Shown in pieces: positions 54,762-64,000 of a DNA stretch of 64,000 nt. A program made the translations under genes and the position numbers. The stretch's first letter is position 1. Every line of letters starts with the position of its first letter. The notes below the pieces were generated by a model. It was given only the letters and a program-made list of their open reading frames with translations. It did no database searches and was not told where the DNA came from. The stretch covers positions 1 through 64,000 of the forward strand of contig CAKUJM010000002.1 of NCBI GenBank assembly GCA_934661755.1, written 5' to 3'. The stretch is from an uncultured Lentisphaeria bacterium (GTDB taxonomy: Bacteria > Verrucomicrobiota > Lentisphaeria > Oligosphaerales > Oligosphaeraceae).

Positions 54762-57176
54762 CTACTTCAGCCGGACATGGGTGACGCCGCCGCCGCCGGG
54801 ATCGCGCTGGTCCACGCCCAGCCGGAACGATTTGACAAAAGTCTGGCGCGAGAGCCACTGTCGGATGCCTTCCCGCAGGCGTCCGGTGCCGAAGCCGTGC
54901 ACCAGCCGCACCTCTTCAAGCCCCGCCAGCATGCATTCATTCAGATAAGTCTCGATTTGCGCCAGGGCGTCGTCGACATGCAATCCGACCACATTGAGCT
55001 CATGGCGGGTCTGGCCCTCGAAATGCGGCGTGCGCACCATGACGTGCGGCTGTTCGCCTGCCGTGTCTTCCGTCTGCCGTGCGGGGAACAGCTCGCCGGC
55101 CTTCAGAGTGAAGCGCACGCCATTGACTTCGACGGCGATTTTGCGTCCCTGTCCATCGATGGCGGCGACGCGTCCATGGGCGTTGAGCCGTTCCACCCAG
55201 ATTTTCTGTCCGACCGACAATTGGGCGGCGTCCACCGGCCTTCCCGCCGATTTGTCCGCGGTCTGGCTCAATCCGGCGTCGATGGCGCTGCTGCGTCCAG
55301 CCAGGACAGTGCGGGCCTTGGCCACCGGGATGTCGATATCCGGCTGGACGCCATGGCGGCGGGCGGCGGTCTTGATGTCGCGGATGGTGTTTTCCAATTC
55401 CCGGCGGGTATTGTCCACCATGGTCTGGGCCCGGGCGTACGCCTCGTTGAGCAGCCGTTTGCGTTCCCGCTTGAGCGCCGACAGTTCAGTCTGCAGCTCA
55501 TCGCGTTCGCGCAGTGCTTCCTGCCGTGCCTTTTCAGCGGCCGCGTTGCGGCTGGCCAATTGCCGCTGCTGCGCATCCATCTGCGACAGCATCGACTCCA
55601 GATTGCGCTCCTGACTGCCCATGAAGTGTTCGGCGGCCGCGAGGATCCTCCCCGGCAATCCCAGACGCCGTGCGACAAGCAATGCATGGCTTGCGCCGGG
55701 GCGGCCGATATCCAGGAGATATTCCGGCTGGAGGGTGTCGGCATTGAAGCGCACTGACGCATTGACCATCCCCGCCTGGCCGTGGACGAAATTCTTGACC
55801 ATTCCCAGATGGGTGGTGAGCATGGTGAGCGCCTTTCTGGAGGACAGTTCCTTGAGTACTGCGCATGCCAGGGCGCCGCCTTCCTGGGGGTCGGTGCCGG
55901 AGCCCAGTTCATCGAGCAGGATCAGCGTGCGCCCGGCGGCGCTGCCTTCCAGGATTCGCGCGATGCGGGCCAGATGCCCTGAAAAGGTGGAGAGGTTTTC
56001 GCTTATCGACTGGGTGTCGCCGATATCGGCGAACACGTCGTCGAAGATCTCGAACAGCGACTCCGGGCCGGCGGGGACGGGCAGGCCGCTCTGGGCCGCC
56101 AGCACCACCAGCCCGGTGGTCTTGAGGACCACCGTCTTGCCGCCGGTATTGGATCCGGTGATGGCCAATGTCCGGGTGCCGTCCGGCAGTCCCAGATCCA
56201 GCGGGACCAGCTTTTTGCCGGCCTTGCCGCGGAATTGCGCCGCCAGGAGCGGGTGGCGGGCGGCGCGCAGGTGCAGGAAGCCGCCGAAGGCGGGCAGGGT
56301 GCAATTGTAGTCGGAGGACCATCGGGCGATGGCGGCGGCGGCATCCAGTTGCGCGAGGTGGTCCTGGTTGGCGCAGAGCACGCCGGAGTTGTCGCGGACC
56401 ATCCCCGAAAGGCGCGAGAGGATCCGCCGGATTTCCTGGCGTTCCGAGGCCGCCAGCTCGGAGAGCTCGTTGCCCAGCCCCAGGGTCGCGCCCGGTTCGA
56501 CAAAGAGCGTCTGTCCCGAGGAGGAGATGTCGTGCACCAGCCCCGGGAGGCTGCCCCGGCAATCGCGCTTGACCGGCACCACGTACCGGCCGTTGCGCCG
56601 GGTCACGAAGCGGTCCTGGAGGGTGTCGGACAGCTCCTGGCTGTGGATGATGGTGTCCAGCGCGCGTTGCAGTCGCCGCTCGGCGTCCGCCCGGCGCCGC
56701 CGGATCCCCCGCAGCTCCTCGGAGGCGCTGTCGAGAATGGATCCGTCGCTGTCGATTGCCCGCAGCAGCGCGTTGCGGAGCAGGTCGCAGTCGTCGATCT
56801 TGCCGGCCAGCCGCGACAGCTCCGGGTATTGGGCGTCATCCAATGTCCGGCTGAAGGCCGCCACCTCCGCGGCGACTTCCAGTTGCGCGCGGCATGCCAG
56901 CAGCTGTGCGGGATCCAGCATTGCGTCCTGGGGGCGGACGGCATGCAGGACCTCGCCGAGGTTCTCGAAATGGAGTCCCGGAAGCGACCGCGATTCCTCC
57001 CGCAGGCGCAGGAGATCGCCATACAGTCCGCGGTGGGCTCTGATCACCGGGAGTTCATTGGATGGCCTCATGGCCGTGATCGCCGTGCGTCCAAGGGCGC
57101 TTTGGCTGTATCCGGCAATCAAGTCCAATAGCTCGAAATAGCCCAATAACGACAGGTTGTCTTCGGAAAAAGGCAT
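54762..57176 (-). CDS. mutS2: endonuclease MutS2 with Smr domain
   Basis: The 804-residue protein has the MutS core and ATPase (TLAITGSNTGGKTVVLKTTG as Walker A, LILLDELGSGTDPQEGGALA as Walker B, and LTTHLG). A coiled coil follows (about 520-640), and the C-terminal Smr nuclease domain (about 725-804) has HELNVVGLHVDDALAQIETY and VRLVHGFGTGRLREGI. It lacks the mismatch-binding domain of MutS1. MutS2 acts in suppression of recombination or in rescue of collided ribosomes. The ATG at 57176 fits the conserved MPFSEDNLSLLGYFELLDLI start. Confidence 0.94.
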   Translation of the reverse strand: MPFSEDNLSLLGYFELLDLIAGYSQSALGRTAITAMRPSNELPVIRAHRGLYGDLLRLREESRSLPGLHFENLGEVLHAVRPQDAMLDPAQLLACRAQLEVAAEVAAFSRTLDDAQYPELSRLAGKIDDCDLLRNALLRAIDSDGSILDSASEELRGIRRRRADAERRLQRALDTIIHSQELSDTLQDRFVTRRNGRYVVPVKRDCRGSLPGLVHDISSSGQTLFVEPGATLGLGNELSELAASERQEIRRILSRLSGMVRDNSGVLCANQDHLAQLDAAAAIARWSSDYNCTLPAFGGFLHLRAARHPLLAAQFRGKAGKKLVPLDLGLPDGTRTLAITGSNTGGKTVVLKTTGLVVLAAQSGLPVPAGPESLFEIFDDVFADIGDTQSISENLSTFSGHLARIARILEGSAAGRTLILLDELGSGTDPQEGGALACAVLKELSSRKALTMLTTHLGMVKNFVHGQAGMVNASVRFNADTLQPEYLLDIGRPGASHALLVARRLGLPGRILAAAEHFMGSQERNLESMLSQMDAQQRQLASRNAAAEKARQEALRERDELQTELSALKRERKRLLNEAYARAQTMVDNTRRELENTIRDIKTAARRHGVQPDIDIPVAKARTVLAGRSSAIDAGLSQTADKSAGRPVDAAQLSVGQKIWVERLNAHGRVAAIDGQGRKIAVEVNGVRFTLKAGELFPARQTEDTAGEQPHVMVRTPHFEGQTRHELNVVGLHVDDALAQIETYLNECMLAGLEEVRLVHGFGTGRLREGIRQWLSRQTFVKSFRLGVDQRDPGGGGVTHVRLK

Positions 57177-57252
57177 GGCGCATACTATAAACTTTGGATC
57201 CGCCGCATCACGGGCATGTCGCGGCGTCCTTGATGCCAGGAGCCACCCGCAT

Positions 57253-59280
57253 TCACCGCAGCCGGAATTTGACAGTGCGGCCATCCGGCAATTGCAACGG
57301 CGGGATATTGATCCGTGCCAGCGGGAATGGCGGACGGCTCAGAAGGGCCATGGTCACCTGATGGTCGTCGATTTCGCTGACCACGGCCTTCAGGCCGACG
57401 GATTGCCGCAGCTGCCAATTGCCGAGGGCGTCCGGGCGCAACATCGCCTTGGCCAGCCAGAGGCCGGGGTTGGCCGGATACCACAATTCGGCCTTCTTGA
57501 GCGACTCGCTGATCACATGATCGACCTTGCCGACGGCGTCGGGCTGGCAGGCGATGCGCACGGCCATGGCGTATCGGATCCAGTTCGAGCTGCGGTGCGG
57601 CTGCAGCCGCGTCAGCATCCAGGCCGCATCGCAGGCGGCGTCAAAATCACCCTGCGCCACCGCCCAGTCGTATTTCAGACGCTGGGGGTAGGCGTCGCGC
57701 GGCGCCAGGCGGATGGCGCATTTGATCGCCGCGTCGATGGCGGCGGGGACGGGCTGCCGCTGGTTGCGCAACTCGTTTTCCGCATGCTGTTTGGCGATTT
57801 CGCGGGGGATCAGCCGCAATGACGACAGGCCGGCCAGGCCGGCGATCAGCGTGATCGCGAAGAAGGCCATCCGGGCCTTGCCTCCGGAAGCGGGTGTCGT
57901 CGGTGTCGGCGGCGGTGATGGCAGGGGGGCATCCTGCCGGAAGGCGAAGAGGCCGATGAATCCGGCGCAGGTGGCGGTGGCGATGATCATGTCGTTGAAT
58001 TGAAGCATCGCGTGGGCATTCCAGGCGCACCAGGCGGACAGCACGGCCGCGCATTGTCCCGCCGAATCGTTGCGGCGATGGCGCAACCAGCCGAAGGCGA
58101 GGGCCGCCGGCAGGAGCAGCCGCAGCAGCGCATCGATCCCGCCGGGGATGCCGCATTGCGAAAGCATGGCGAAGAGCATCGAATGGGGGTCGCGGGCCTC
58201 GTCGGCCTGCCATGGCTTCAACCGCATATGCCAGGGGAAGAACTCGCCCAGTCCGGCGCCGCAGACCGGGAACCTGGCGAAGATCCGGCTGGCGGTGGCA
58301 TAGTACTCCATGCGCACGGACGCAGTCTCAAAACGCCGGTTGGAGAGCCAGTTGAGGATCATCACCGCGGCGATCGCGGCGACGGCGCAGCATGTCACCA
58401 TGGCCAGCAGCTGCCTGCGGCTCAGCATCCGCCCCCATTGCACCCACGCGAACACCAGCACTCCGGCGATGGCGCCGATGATGCCGCCGCGGCTGCCGCT
58501 GAAAAGCAGCGCGCCGCCGGAAAGGATGACGCCGGCGCCGACCAGGAGGATTTGCGAGAGCCGGGGCGGGGTGCAGCGCTGCCCCAGCCGTTTCAGCGCA
58601 ACCAGCAGAATCGGACAGGTCAGCAGCAGCTGTGCCGCGTAGGCATTGGGATCCATGAAATGGCCGTACGACCGGGTCTGGCGCATCTTCTCGATCAACT
58701 GCTCCGAGAGGATGATGCCGGTGTCGCGGGCATTCTCGATCTGGAGTTGCAGATTGTCCGCCAGGCCGCCGAAATGCTGATGCCAGCCCTCCAGCGCCGC
58801 AAGCAGCGCGGTGGCGGCGATGGTGTTGAAAAGCCATGGCAGCAGCTTGGCGTCGAAGCGGCTGGCCAGCCAGACGCCGCAGGAGACGCAGGAGATGGTG
58901 TAGAAGTGCCAGTACCAGTTTGCGGCGTAGCCCCACTCGGTGGTATGGACCAGCCCGAAAAGCCCCGCCAGAAGCGGCGAGAAGGTCAGAAGCGCGATGA
59001 TGGCGCTGGCGTCAACCAGCCGGCGCTGCGCCAGCGCGGCGGCGATCCCGCGGCGGTGCAGCGCCGCCGAACACAGCAGCAGCGCCCCCGAAAACGCCGG
59101 CAGCAGCAATTGCGGCCAGATGGTGAAGAGCAGCCACTCCGGAATGCTCATCGGCATGTTGGCCTGTTCGGTGGTGATTGCGGCATAGCACCACCGCAAC
59201 GGGAGCATGAATGCCAGCAGGCACCACAGCGCCCGCAGGATGCCGGATGGCCAGTTGCGCTTGTCAGCAGGGATGGGCAT
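57253..59280 (-). CDS. O-antigen ligase-like polytopic membrane protein
   Basis: The 675-residue protein has about 12 hydrophobic spans. The middle part carries the Wzy_C/O-antigen-ligase feature FSGSRGGIIGAIAGVLVFAW and the periplasmic loop ASRIFARFPVCGAGLGEFFP then HSMLFAMLSQCGIPG, as in WaaL/PglL/ExoQ-type enzymes. After the last span (about 480) come about 190 soluble residues with TPR-like helices. It probably polymerises or transfers a surface glycan. No other glycan genes adjoin it. Confidence 0.8.
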   Translation of the reverse strand: MPIPADKRNWPSGILRALWCLLAFMLPLRWCYAAITTEQANMPMSIPEWLLFTIWPQLLLPAFSGALLLCSAALHRRGIAAALAQRRLVDASAIIALLTFSPLLAGLFGLVHTTEWGYAANWYWHFYTISCVSCGVWLASRFDAKLLPWLFNTIAATALLAALEGWHQHFGGLADNLQLQIENARDTGIILSEQLIEKMRQTRSYGHFMDPNAYAAQLLLTCPILLVALKRLGQRCTPPRLSQILLVGAGVILSGGALLFSGSRGGIIGAIAGVLVFAWVQWGRMLSRRQLLAMVTCCAVAAIAAVMILNWLSNRRFETASVRMEYYATASRIFARFPVCGAGLGEFFPWHMRLKPWQADEARDPHSMLFAMLSQCGIPGGIDALLRLLLPAALAFGWLRHRRNDSAGQCAAVLSAWCAWNAHAMLQFNDMIIATATCAGFIGLFAFRQDAPLPSPPPTPTTPASGGKARMAFFAITLIAGLAGLSSLRLIPREIAKQHAENELRNQRQPVPAAIDAAIKCAIRLAPRDAYPQRLKYDWAVAQGDFDAACDAAWMLTRLQPHRSSNWIRYAMAVRIACQPDAVGKVDHVISESLKKAELWYPANPGLWLAKAMLRPDALGNWQLRQSVGLKAVVSEIDDHQVTMALLSRPPFPLARINIPPLQLPDGRTVKFRLR

Positions 59281-59307
59281 GGCGAGCTTTGAGGCGGAGG
59301 ATGCGGG

Positions 59308-61020
59308 CTATTCCAGGGGGATGATCCGGCTGTGGACGACATCGACGATGCCCTTGTCAGTCAATTTCAGGGTGGGGATGACCGACAGGGGGAGGAATGC
59401 CAATTGCAGGAACGGCGAGGACAGGGTGCATCCCAGCCGGGCCAGGGCCTCCTTGGCGTGCCGCAGCTGGGCGGCGGCTTCACGTGCCGGCGCGGGGGTG
59501 AGCAGCCCCGCCAGCGGCAGGGGCAGCGTGGCCAGGACCTGGCCGTCATTGACGACGGCAAAACCGCCCTGCATGTCGATGATGGCGTTGATCGCCAGCG
59601 CCATGTCCTCGTCGCTGGCGCCGGCCACGCACAGGTTATGGGCGTCGTGGCCGACACTGGAGGCGACCGCGCCGTGCTTCAGTCCCAGTCCCTGCACAAA
59701 TCCGCGTCCGATGTTGCCATTGACGCCATGGCGTTCGACCACCGCCAATTTCAGGATGTCCTGCGACGGGTCGGCCAATATGTTTTCGCCGTCGCGCGGC
59801 AGCCTGGCGGTGAAGTCTCCGGTGAGCAGCGAATTGGGGATGGCGCGGATGACCGGCAGTTCCGCCCGGGTGGAATGCACCCGGAAGTCATCGGCGGTGA
59901 CCCTCCGGCACTTGACGCTGTTGGCGAGCATGGCGGGATCCGGCATCGGCGGGCGGGCGGCAAGCAGCGCGTCATTGACCAGCAGTCCGCCGACCAGCAC
60001 GGAGTCGATGACGCAGTTTTTGAAATCGGAGAGCAGGAGGATGTCGGCACGGCGGCCGGGCGCGATCAGCCCGCGGTCGTCCAGATGCAGCAACGCCGCC
60101 GCGGAGGAGCAGGCCGCGCGGTATGCCGCCAGCGGCGGCGCGCCGGCGGCGATGGCACGGGCCACCGATCGTTCGATATGGCCGCCTTCGACGATGTCGA
60201 GGGGGTTGCGGTCATCGGTGCAGAAGGCGATGAAGGGGCTGTTTTCGACAGTGATTATCGGCATGAGCGCATCGAGGTTTCTGGCGACGCCGCCTTCGCG
60301 GATGAACACCGCCATGCCGCGGCGGATCTTTTCCATCGCCTCCTGCGCCGACGAGCACTCATGGCAATTGCGCACTCCGGCGGCGACATAGGCGTTGAGG
60401 GCCTTCCCGCCCAGCAGCGGCGCATGGCCGTCGATGTCATCGAACAGCGACAGCTTCTCCAGCACCTCGGGGTCGCAGTTGAGCACTCCGGGGAAATTCA
60501 TGAATTCCGCCAGGCCGGCTTCCGGGTGCATCCGGTGCCATTTGGCCAGCACCTGCGGAGTCAGATGGGCGCCGGAGGTCTCGAATGGCGACGCGGGGAC
60601 GCAGGAGCTGAGGCGGATGACCAGGTCCATGATCATCGACTTGCGGCACTCGTAGAGGTATTCGAAGGCCTTTTCGCCCACGACGTTGGCCAATTCATGG
60701 GGGTCGCATACCGCGGTGGTGATGCCGTGGGGCAGCACCAGCCGTTCATATTCGTTGGGTGCCAGTACCGATGACTCCAGATGGACATGCGCGTCGATGA
60801 AGCCGGGCACTGCGGTCATTCCGCAGGCGTCGATTTCCCGGCGACCGTGGTAATCGTCGCCGATGCCGGCGATGACGCCATTGACCACGGCGATGTCAGC
60901 CGACTCGAATTCGCCGGTTGCAAGATGGAAGATCCTGGCATTGTGGATGACCAGGTCGGCTTCACGCTGGGATTGCGCGCATTGGATCAGCGCCCGCAGT
61001 TGATCAGTTGCATACGCCAT
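59308..61020 (-). CDS. ade: adenine deaminase
   Basis: The 570-residue amidohydrolase converts adenine to hypoxanthine and ammonia. It has the metal-binding PGFIDAHVHLESSVLAPNEY, CDPHELANV, then GHAPLLGGKALNAYVAAGVR, IAFCTDDRNPLDIVEGGHIE and, in the second part, HGAVASSVGHDAHNLCVAG. Length and motif order fit Ade. The ammonia it releases could be used by the ammonia-dependent GMP synthase inferred above, although that link is only a suggestion. Confidence 0.94.
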   Translation of the reverse strand: MAYATDQLRALIQCAQSQREADLVIHNARIFHLATGEFESADIAVVNGVIAGIGDDYHGRREIDACGMTAVPGFIDAHVHLESSVLAPNEYERLVLPHGITTAVCDPHELANVVGEKAFEYLYECRKSMIMDLVIRLSSCVPASPFETSGAHLTPQVLAKWHRMHPEAGLAEFMNFPGVLNCDPEVLEKLSLFDDIDGHAPLLGGKALNAYVAAGVRNCHECSSAQEAMEKIRRGMAVFIREGGVARNLDALMPIITVENSPFIAFCTDDRNPLDIVEGGHIERSVARAIAAGAPPLAAYRAACSSAAALLHLDDRGLIAPGRRADILLLSDFKNCVIDSVLVGGLLVNDALLAARPPMPDPAMLANSVKCRRVTADDFRVHSTRAELPVIRAIPNSLLTGDFTARLPRDGENILADPSQDILKLAVVERHGVNGNIGRGFVQGLGLKHGAVASSVGHDAHNLCVAGASDEDMALAINAIIDMQGGFAVVNDGQVLATLPLPLAGLLTPAPAREAAAQLRHAKEALARLGCTLSSPFLQLAFLPLSVIPTLKLTDKGIVDVVHSRIIPLE

Positions 61021-61104
61021 GATGACAGATATTTCCGTATGATTCCGTTATGGATTTCACATGTAGTTTCCTTCTTTTCGCCTTTTCGCGCGGAAATTTC
61101 GCCT

Positions 61105-62223
61105 TCACGGGCTCAGGATCTTGACTACCGCGCAAGTGAGCGCCAGCGGGGCGGGGACGCTTTCCGCGACCGTGGAAAGCAGGGCGTCGCGCATCACGTT
61201 GATGGCGTTGATCATCTCGTGGGGGGTGAAGTTCATGGCCGCGTCGGCGGAGAACTTCGCCTGCCAGGGATTGAGCTTCACAATGGCGGCGTCAGTGGCC
61301 AGCAGCTCCTTCTTTTTTTCAGGGGTGCTGTTCAGTCCGGACAGGAAGGACTGCAGGTCCATGCTTTTGCGGAGGTGGTGTTCGCTCATGAAGAGCCGGA
61401 TCTGCAGCAGAAGAAGGAACCTCGACGCCAGGGCGCTGATGAGGCCGCGGGCGATGGCCTCCGGATTGGCGTCCTGGGCCTGCAGCCGTTCGATGATGGC
61501 CAGCGTTCCGGAGAGGTCGCGGCGCCCGATGATGTCGTTGATCGCCCAGCCGGGCTCGTCGGTGGCGCTGGTGCACATTTCATGGACATCGTCAGGGGTG
61601 ATGGTATGGCCCGGCCCCGCGTAGCAGATCAGCTTCTCCAGTTCGCCGTCGATCAGCTGGCTTTCGCCGCCCAGCGCATCCACGAGGGCGTCGCGGGTCT
61701 GGATGGTCAGGGTGACGCCCTTGCGGTTGGCCACGGCCTGCAGGCATCCCGCCATTTCCTCGCGCCAGCCCTTCTTGCCGCGTTCCGGCTTGCGCAGATT
61801 GCGCACCTCGCCAATCTTGGCGCAGGCGGTGGCCAGCGCCCGCCGCAGATCGCACTGCGGCCCGGAGAGGATCAGATTCACTCCGGCGGGGAAGTCCGCA
61901 TTCAGCTGCGCCGCCAGCGCCGACAGTTCAAGCGGGTCGTTCTTGGAGCGGGCGTTCCCCTCGGTGTCGAAACCGGAGAAGTTCTTCAGCCAGACAGTCT
62001 TGTCGCCGCCCATGAATGCCGGCGTCTTGATGGCGTTGATGACCGCGGCGATCATTTCGCGGCGCGGACCGCGGTCATCCTCGCAGATGACGTCGGTGCT
62101 GAACTCGCTGGGGTTGTCGCCGGCCAGGCGGTTGAAAAGCGCCTGGGCCTCCGCCGCGATGGCGCTGGTGTCGTTGCCGGTGATCAGGAATACCGGGTAG
62201 GTTTTCTTTTTTGCTGTTGCCAC
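61105..62223 (-). CDS. holA: DNA polymerase III, delta subunit
   Basis: The 372-residue clamp-loader subunit begins YPVFLITGNDTSAIAAEAQA, has the VWLKNFSGFDTEG and LILSGPQCDLRRALA strands, the ESQLIDGELEKLICYAG helix diagnostic of the family, and a C-terminal collar domain (about 250-372). Sequence conservation in this family is low, but the order of elements is clear. It is divergent from the SH3-domain gene, with an 8-bp-stem hairpin (62239-62269) in the spacer. Confidence 0.88.
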   Translation of the reverse strand: MATAKKKTYPVFLITGNDTSAIAAEAQALFNRLAGDNPSEFSTDVICEDDRGPRREMIAAVINAIKTPAFMGGDKTVWLKNFSGFDTEGNARSKNDPLELSALAAQLNADFPAGVNLILSGPQCDLRRALATACAKIGEVRNLRKPERGKKGWREEMAGCLQAVANRKGVTLTIQTRDALVDALGGESQLIDGELEKLICYAGPGHTITPDDVHEMCTSATDEPGWAINDIIGRRDLSGTLAIIERLQAQDANPEAIARGLISALASRFLLLLQIRLFMSEHHLRKSMDLQSFLSGLNSTPEKKKELLATDAAIVKLNPWQAKFSADAAMNFTPHEMINAINVMRDALLSTVAESVPAPLALTCAVVKILSP

Positions 62224-62238
62224 GGGGCATACAATAAT

Positions 62239-62269
62239 CCCCGCCGGGTGATTCGTATGCGCGGCGGGG
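62239..62269. other. hairpin in the divergent spacer of holA
   Basis: CCCCGCCG (62239-62246) and CGGCGGGG (62262-62269) form a perfect 8-bp stem. It stands just upstream of the holA start and 80 bp before the SH3-domain gene. It could be a leader structure or an operator. Confidence 0.4.
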
Positions 62270-62348
62270 GTTATATTTAGTCATCCTACCGACCGGATCC
62301 AGTGCAATCCCCCGGCTTCGCGGATCCGGGGCCGATCCACTTCACCAA

Positions 62349-64000
62349 ATGAGCACATCCACAATGAGACTGGCCATCATCATCATCTTTTGTGCGGCTG
62401 CCGGATTTGCCGCTGAAGCCGGATATGTCGTGGGCAACGGGGTCAATCTGCGGGCGTCAGCGGCGTCGTTTTCGGAATCCCTGGGAACGCTGAAGGAAGG
62501 CACGGCGGTGTCGATTGTGTCGGAGAAGGATGGATGGGCGCAGATTGTGCTGCCCTTTCCCGTGACCGGGTGGGTGGATGGCACGCAGCTTTCGGAGGAC
62601 GGGCGGGTGCTCCAGCCGCCATGCCCGGTATATGCCGGGCCGGGGACGCATTTTTCGGTGCTGTACATGGCCGGCGACGGCGTGGTTTTGCCGCGCACCG
62701 GCCGCAGTGACGACCGGCTGGTGCAGGTGCGCCTGCCGGAGGACGCCACCGGCTGGGTGAGTGCGGATTTTGTGCGGCGGGGGCAGCCGCAGCAGCCCCG
62801 CAGCGTGCTTCCGAAGGGCGAGGCCGAGACGGAGTTGGCGCAGCGGCGCCAGGAGCTCAAGCGGATGCATGCCGAGCAGCTCAAACAGCTGCAGCATGAC
62901 AAGACGCAGCTGGAGGAATTGCAGCAGCGTTCGGCGGAAATGAAGAACCATGTCTCGAAGTACGAGGCCGAGGCGCAGTCGCTGCAGAAGGAGGCGGAGC
63001 GCCAGGAGGCATTGCGCGAGGCCGCGCAGGCCCGGGCGAAGCTGGCGGCGATGGAGCGCGAGAAGGCGCAGCTGGAGGAAAGCCGTCTCCTCGAACAATT
63101 GGAGTCGGAGAAGAAGGTCGCCGAGGAGAAGGCGCGGACGGTCCGGGAGGACTCCGCGCGCTGGCAGGAGGAGGCGCGCCTGGCGGAGGAAAAAATGGCG
63201 TCGGCGAAGGCGGCCGCCGCGCGGCGGATGGAGATTTTGCAGCAGGAGGCCAGCGAGATGTCGGCGGCGGAGGAGGAGGCGCAGAAGCGCGCCCGGGAGG
63301 CTTTGGCCAAGGCGGATGCCGCCGAGAAGCTCCGGGAAAAAAGCGAACAGCAGGAGGCCGAGACCAGCAGGCTGATCGAAAAGCTCCAAGGCGATATCGC
63401 CCGGGGCGACGAGGAGCTCGAGATGCTCAGGCTGCGCCGCGAGAGCATGGCGGCGGCGACCCGTGAGGAAAATGCGAAGCTGGCGGCAATGCGGGCGGAA
63501 GCCGCGCGGCTGGAGGCCGAACGGCGCGAGCAGGCCGCGCAGGTTGAACAGGCCCGGAAGGAGCAGGCGGCCGTGCGGGAGCAAATCGCGCAGCTGCGCG
63601 CGGAGAATGAAAAGCAGTCGGCGGCCAGGGCCGAGCTGATGAAGCTGCGCGAGGATGCCCAGGCGCAGGACGCCGCCAAGGCGGATCTGGATGAGCAGAT
63701 CGCCGCCGAGAAGGCGCGGCTGGCCAAATCCGGCCAGATCCGGCGGGAGCTGGAGGCGGAGCTTGGCCGGTTGAAGGGGCAGTCCGGCGCCGATGCCGCC
63801 GCAGCTGAAGGCGTGGCGGCGTCAGTGGCGGACTCCGATGCGGTGTCACTGCCGCCAGCAGCCGCCGCCATGGCTGATGATTCCGCTCCGGATGATTCCG
63901 CTCCGGAAGCGATGGAAGAAGCCGCCAGCCACTCCGGAGTCCTGCTGCCATTGCGCACCAGGACTGGCGACGCCACCCACGCGCTTTGTCACGACAGCTC
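62349..64000 (+). CDS. exported SH3-domain/coiled-coil protein (3' end outside the window)
   Basis: From the ATG at 62349 (or 62364) the frame stays open to the window edge for at least 550 codons. A signal peptide (LAIIIIFCAAAGFAAEAG) is followed by two bacterial SH3-like domains (about residues 25-80, GNGVNLRASAASFSESLGTL; and 80-145, PPCPVYAGPGTHFSVLYMAG). About 340 residues of strictly charged helix with heptad character (E, K, R, A, Q) should form a long coiled coil, and an Ala/Ser/Asp-rich region follows. It probably acts in the periplasm on or near peptidoglycan. The long antisense ORF over it is not coding. Confidence 0.82.
   Translation, partial: MSTSTMRLAIIIIFCAAAGFAAEAGYVVGNGVNLRASAASFSESLGTLKEGTAVSIVSEKDGWAQIVLPFPVTGWVDGTQLSEDGRVLQPPCPVYAGPGTHFSVLYMAGDGVVLPRTGRSDDRLVQVRLPEDATGWVSADFVRRGQPQQPRSVLPKGEAETELAQRRQELKRMHAEQLKQLQHDKTQLEELQQRSAEMKNHVSKYEAEAQSLQKEAERQEALREAAQARAKLAAMEREKAQLEESRLLEQLESEKKVAEEKARTVREDSARWQEEARLAEEKMASAKAAAARRMEILQQEASEMSAAEEEAQKRAREALAKADAAEKLREKSEQQEAETSRLIEKLQGDIARGDEELEMLRLRRESMAAATREENAKLAAMRAEAARLEAERREQAAQVEQARKEQAAVREQIAQLRAENEKQSAARAELMKLREDAQAQDAAKADLDEQIAAEKARLAKSGQIRRELEAELGRLKGQSGADAAAAEGVAASVADSDAVSLPPAAAAMADDSAPDDSAPEAMEEAASHSGVLLPLRTRTGDATHALCHDS

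Noticed and set aside
54538..54858. 107-residue N-terminal extension of the pyruvate:ferredoxin oxidoreductase
   Set aside because: The family starts with AEKWVTIDGNEA, and a ribosome site precedes 54537; the extension overlaps the MutS2 3' end.
62342..63976. 544-residue minus-strand ORF, Ser/Ala/Arg rich
   Set aside because: It is antisense to the SH3/coiled-coil gene, whose plus-strand frame has a signal peptide, SH3 motifs and heptads. The long antisense frame results from GC-rich codon bias.

Overview
The window looks like chromosome from a member of the PVC superphylum, most likely a Lentisphaerota bacterium related to Victivallis. The evidence is one intact exported protein with a prepilin-type N-terminus (FTLIELLVV followed by an H-X9-DG motif) and a second broken one, a polysaccharide-degradation operon of GH29-like and GH-A-clan enzymes carrying CBM9-like domains, ThuA/Gfo-Idh-MocA sugar genes under an AraC regulator, a WDxLTGxxW repeat protein, and anaerobic metabolism (pyruvate:ferredoxin oxidoreductase). 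No rRNA, tRNA or CRISPR array was recognised. The taxonomic call is an inference from gene content.

Region 1 (about 1-25.9 kb) is accessory and rearranged. It starts with the end of a probable sodium:solute symporter, a ThuA / Gfo-Idh-MocA pair divergent from an AraC regulator, and two small membrane proteins. A LysR regulator is divergent from an alpha/beta-hydrolase (with a nonsense codon), a cyclophilin-like lipoprotein and a flavodoxin. Three copies of a YolD-like gene (one only a remnant) lie here, two of them sharing the same double hairpin. A scrapyard at 8.6-17.4 kb holds remnants of three transposon families, an AT-rich Mrr-type nuclease gene, an unknown 217-residue protein, an FAD-dependent oxidoreductase, a prepilin gene cut by an IS630-type element, a second flavodoxin, a 5'-truncated acetyltransferase, and a chimeric ORF that starts as a serine recombinase. 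The region closes with a minus-strand operon: GH29-like enzyme, GntR/LacI hybrid regulator, GH-A-like enzyme, prepilin-like protein.

Region 2 (about 25.9-64 kb) reads like core chromosome. It carries a DUF4175-like membrane protein, a polar amino-acid ABC importer, D-Ala-D-Ala ligase, an orphan OppD ATPase, an acyl-CoA synthetase with an XRE-cupin regulator, GMP synthase with a reduced amidotransferase domain, a phosphohexomutase, PyrD, a 10-bp minisatellite, a TtcA-like ATPase, a CPBP protease, a SAM methyltransferase, pyruvate:ferredoxin oxidoreductase, MutS2, an O-antigen-ligase-like protein, adenine deaminase, DNA polymerase III delta, and an exported SH3/coiled-coil protein running off the end. 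Four intergenic spaces carry related copies of a roughly 105-bp imperfect palindrome (one of them reduced), three of them directly behind a gene stop.

The two regions differ by eye in codon habit and repeats, and meet at a broken insertion-sequence end near 25.6-25.8 kb. Region 1 is therefore best read as an accessory island, although an assembly join cannot be excluded without reads.
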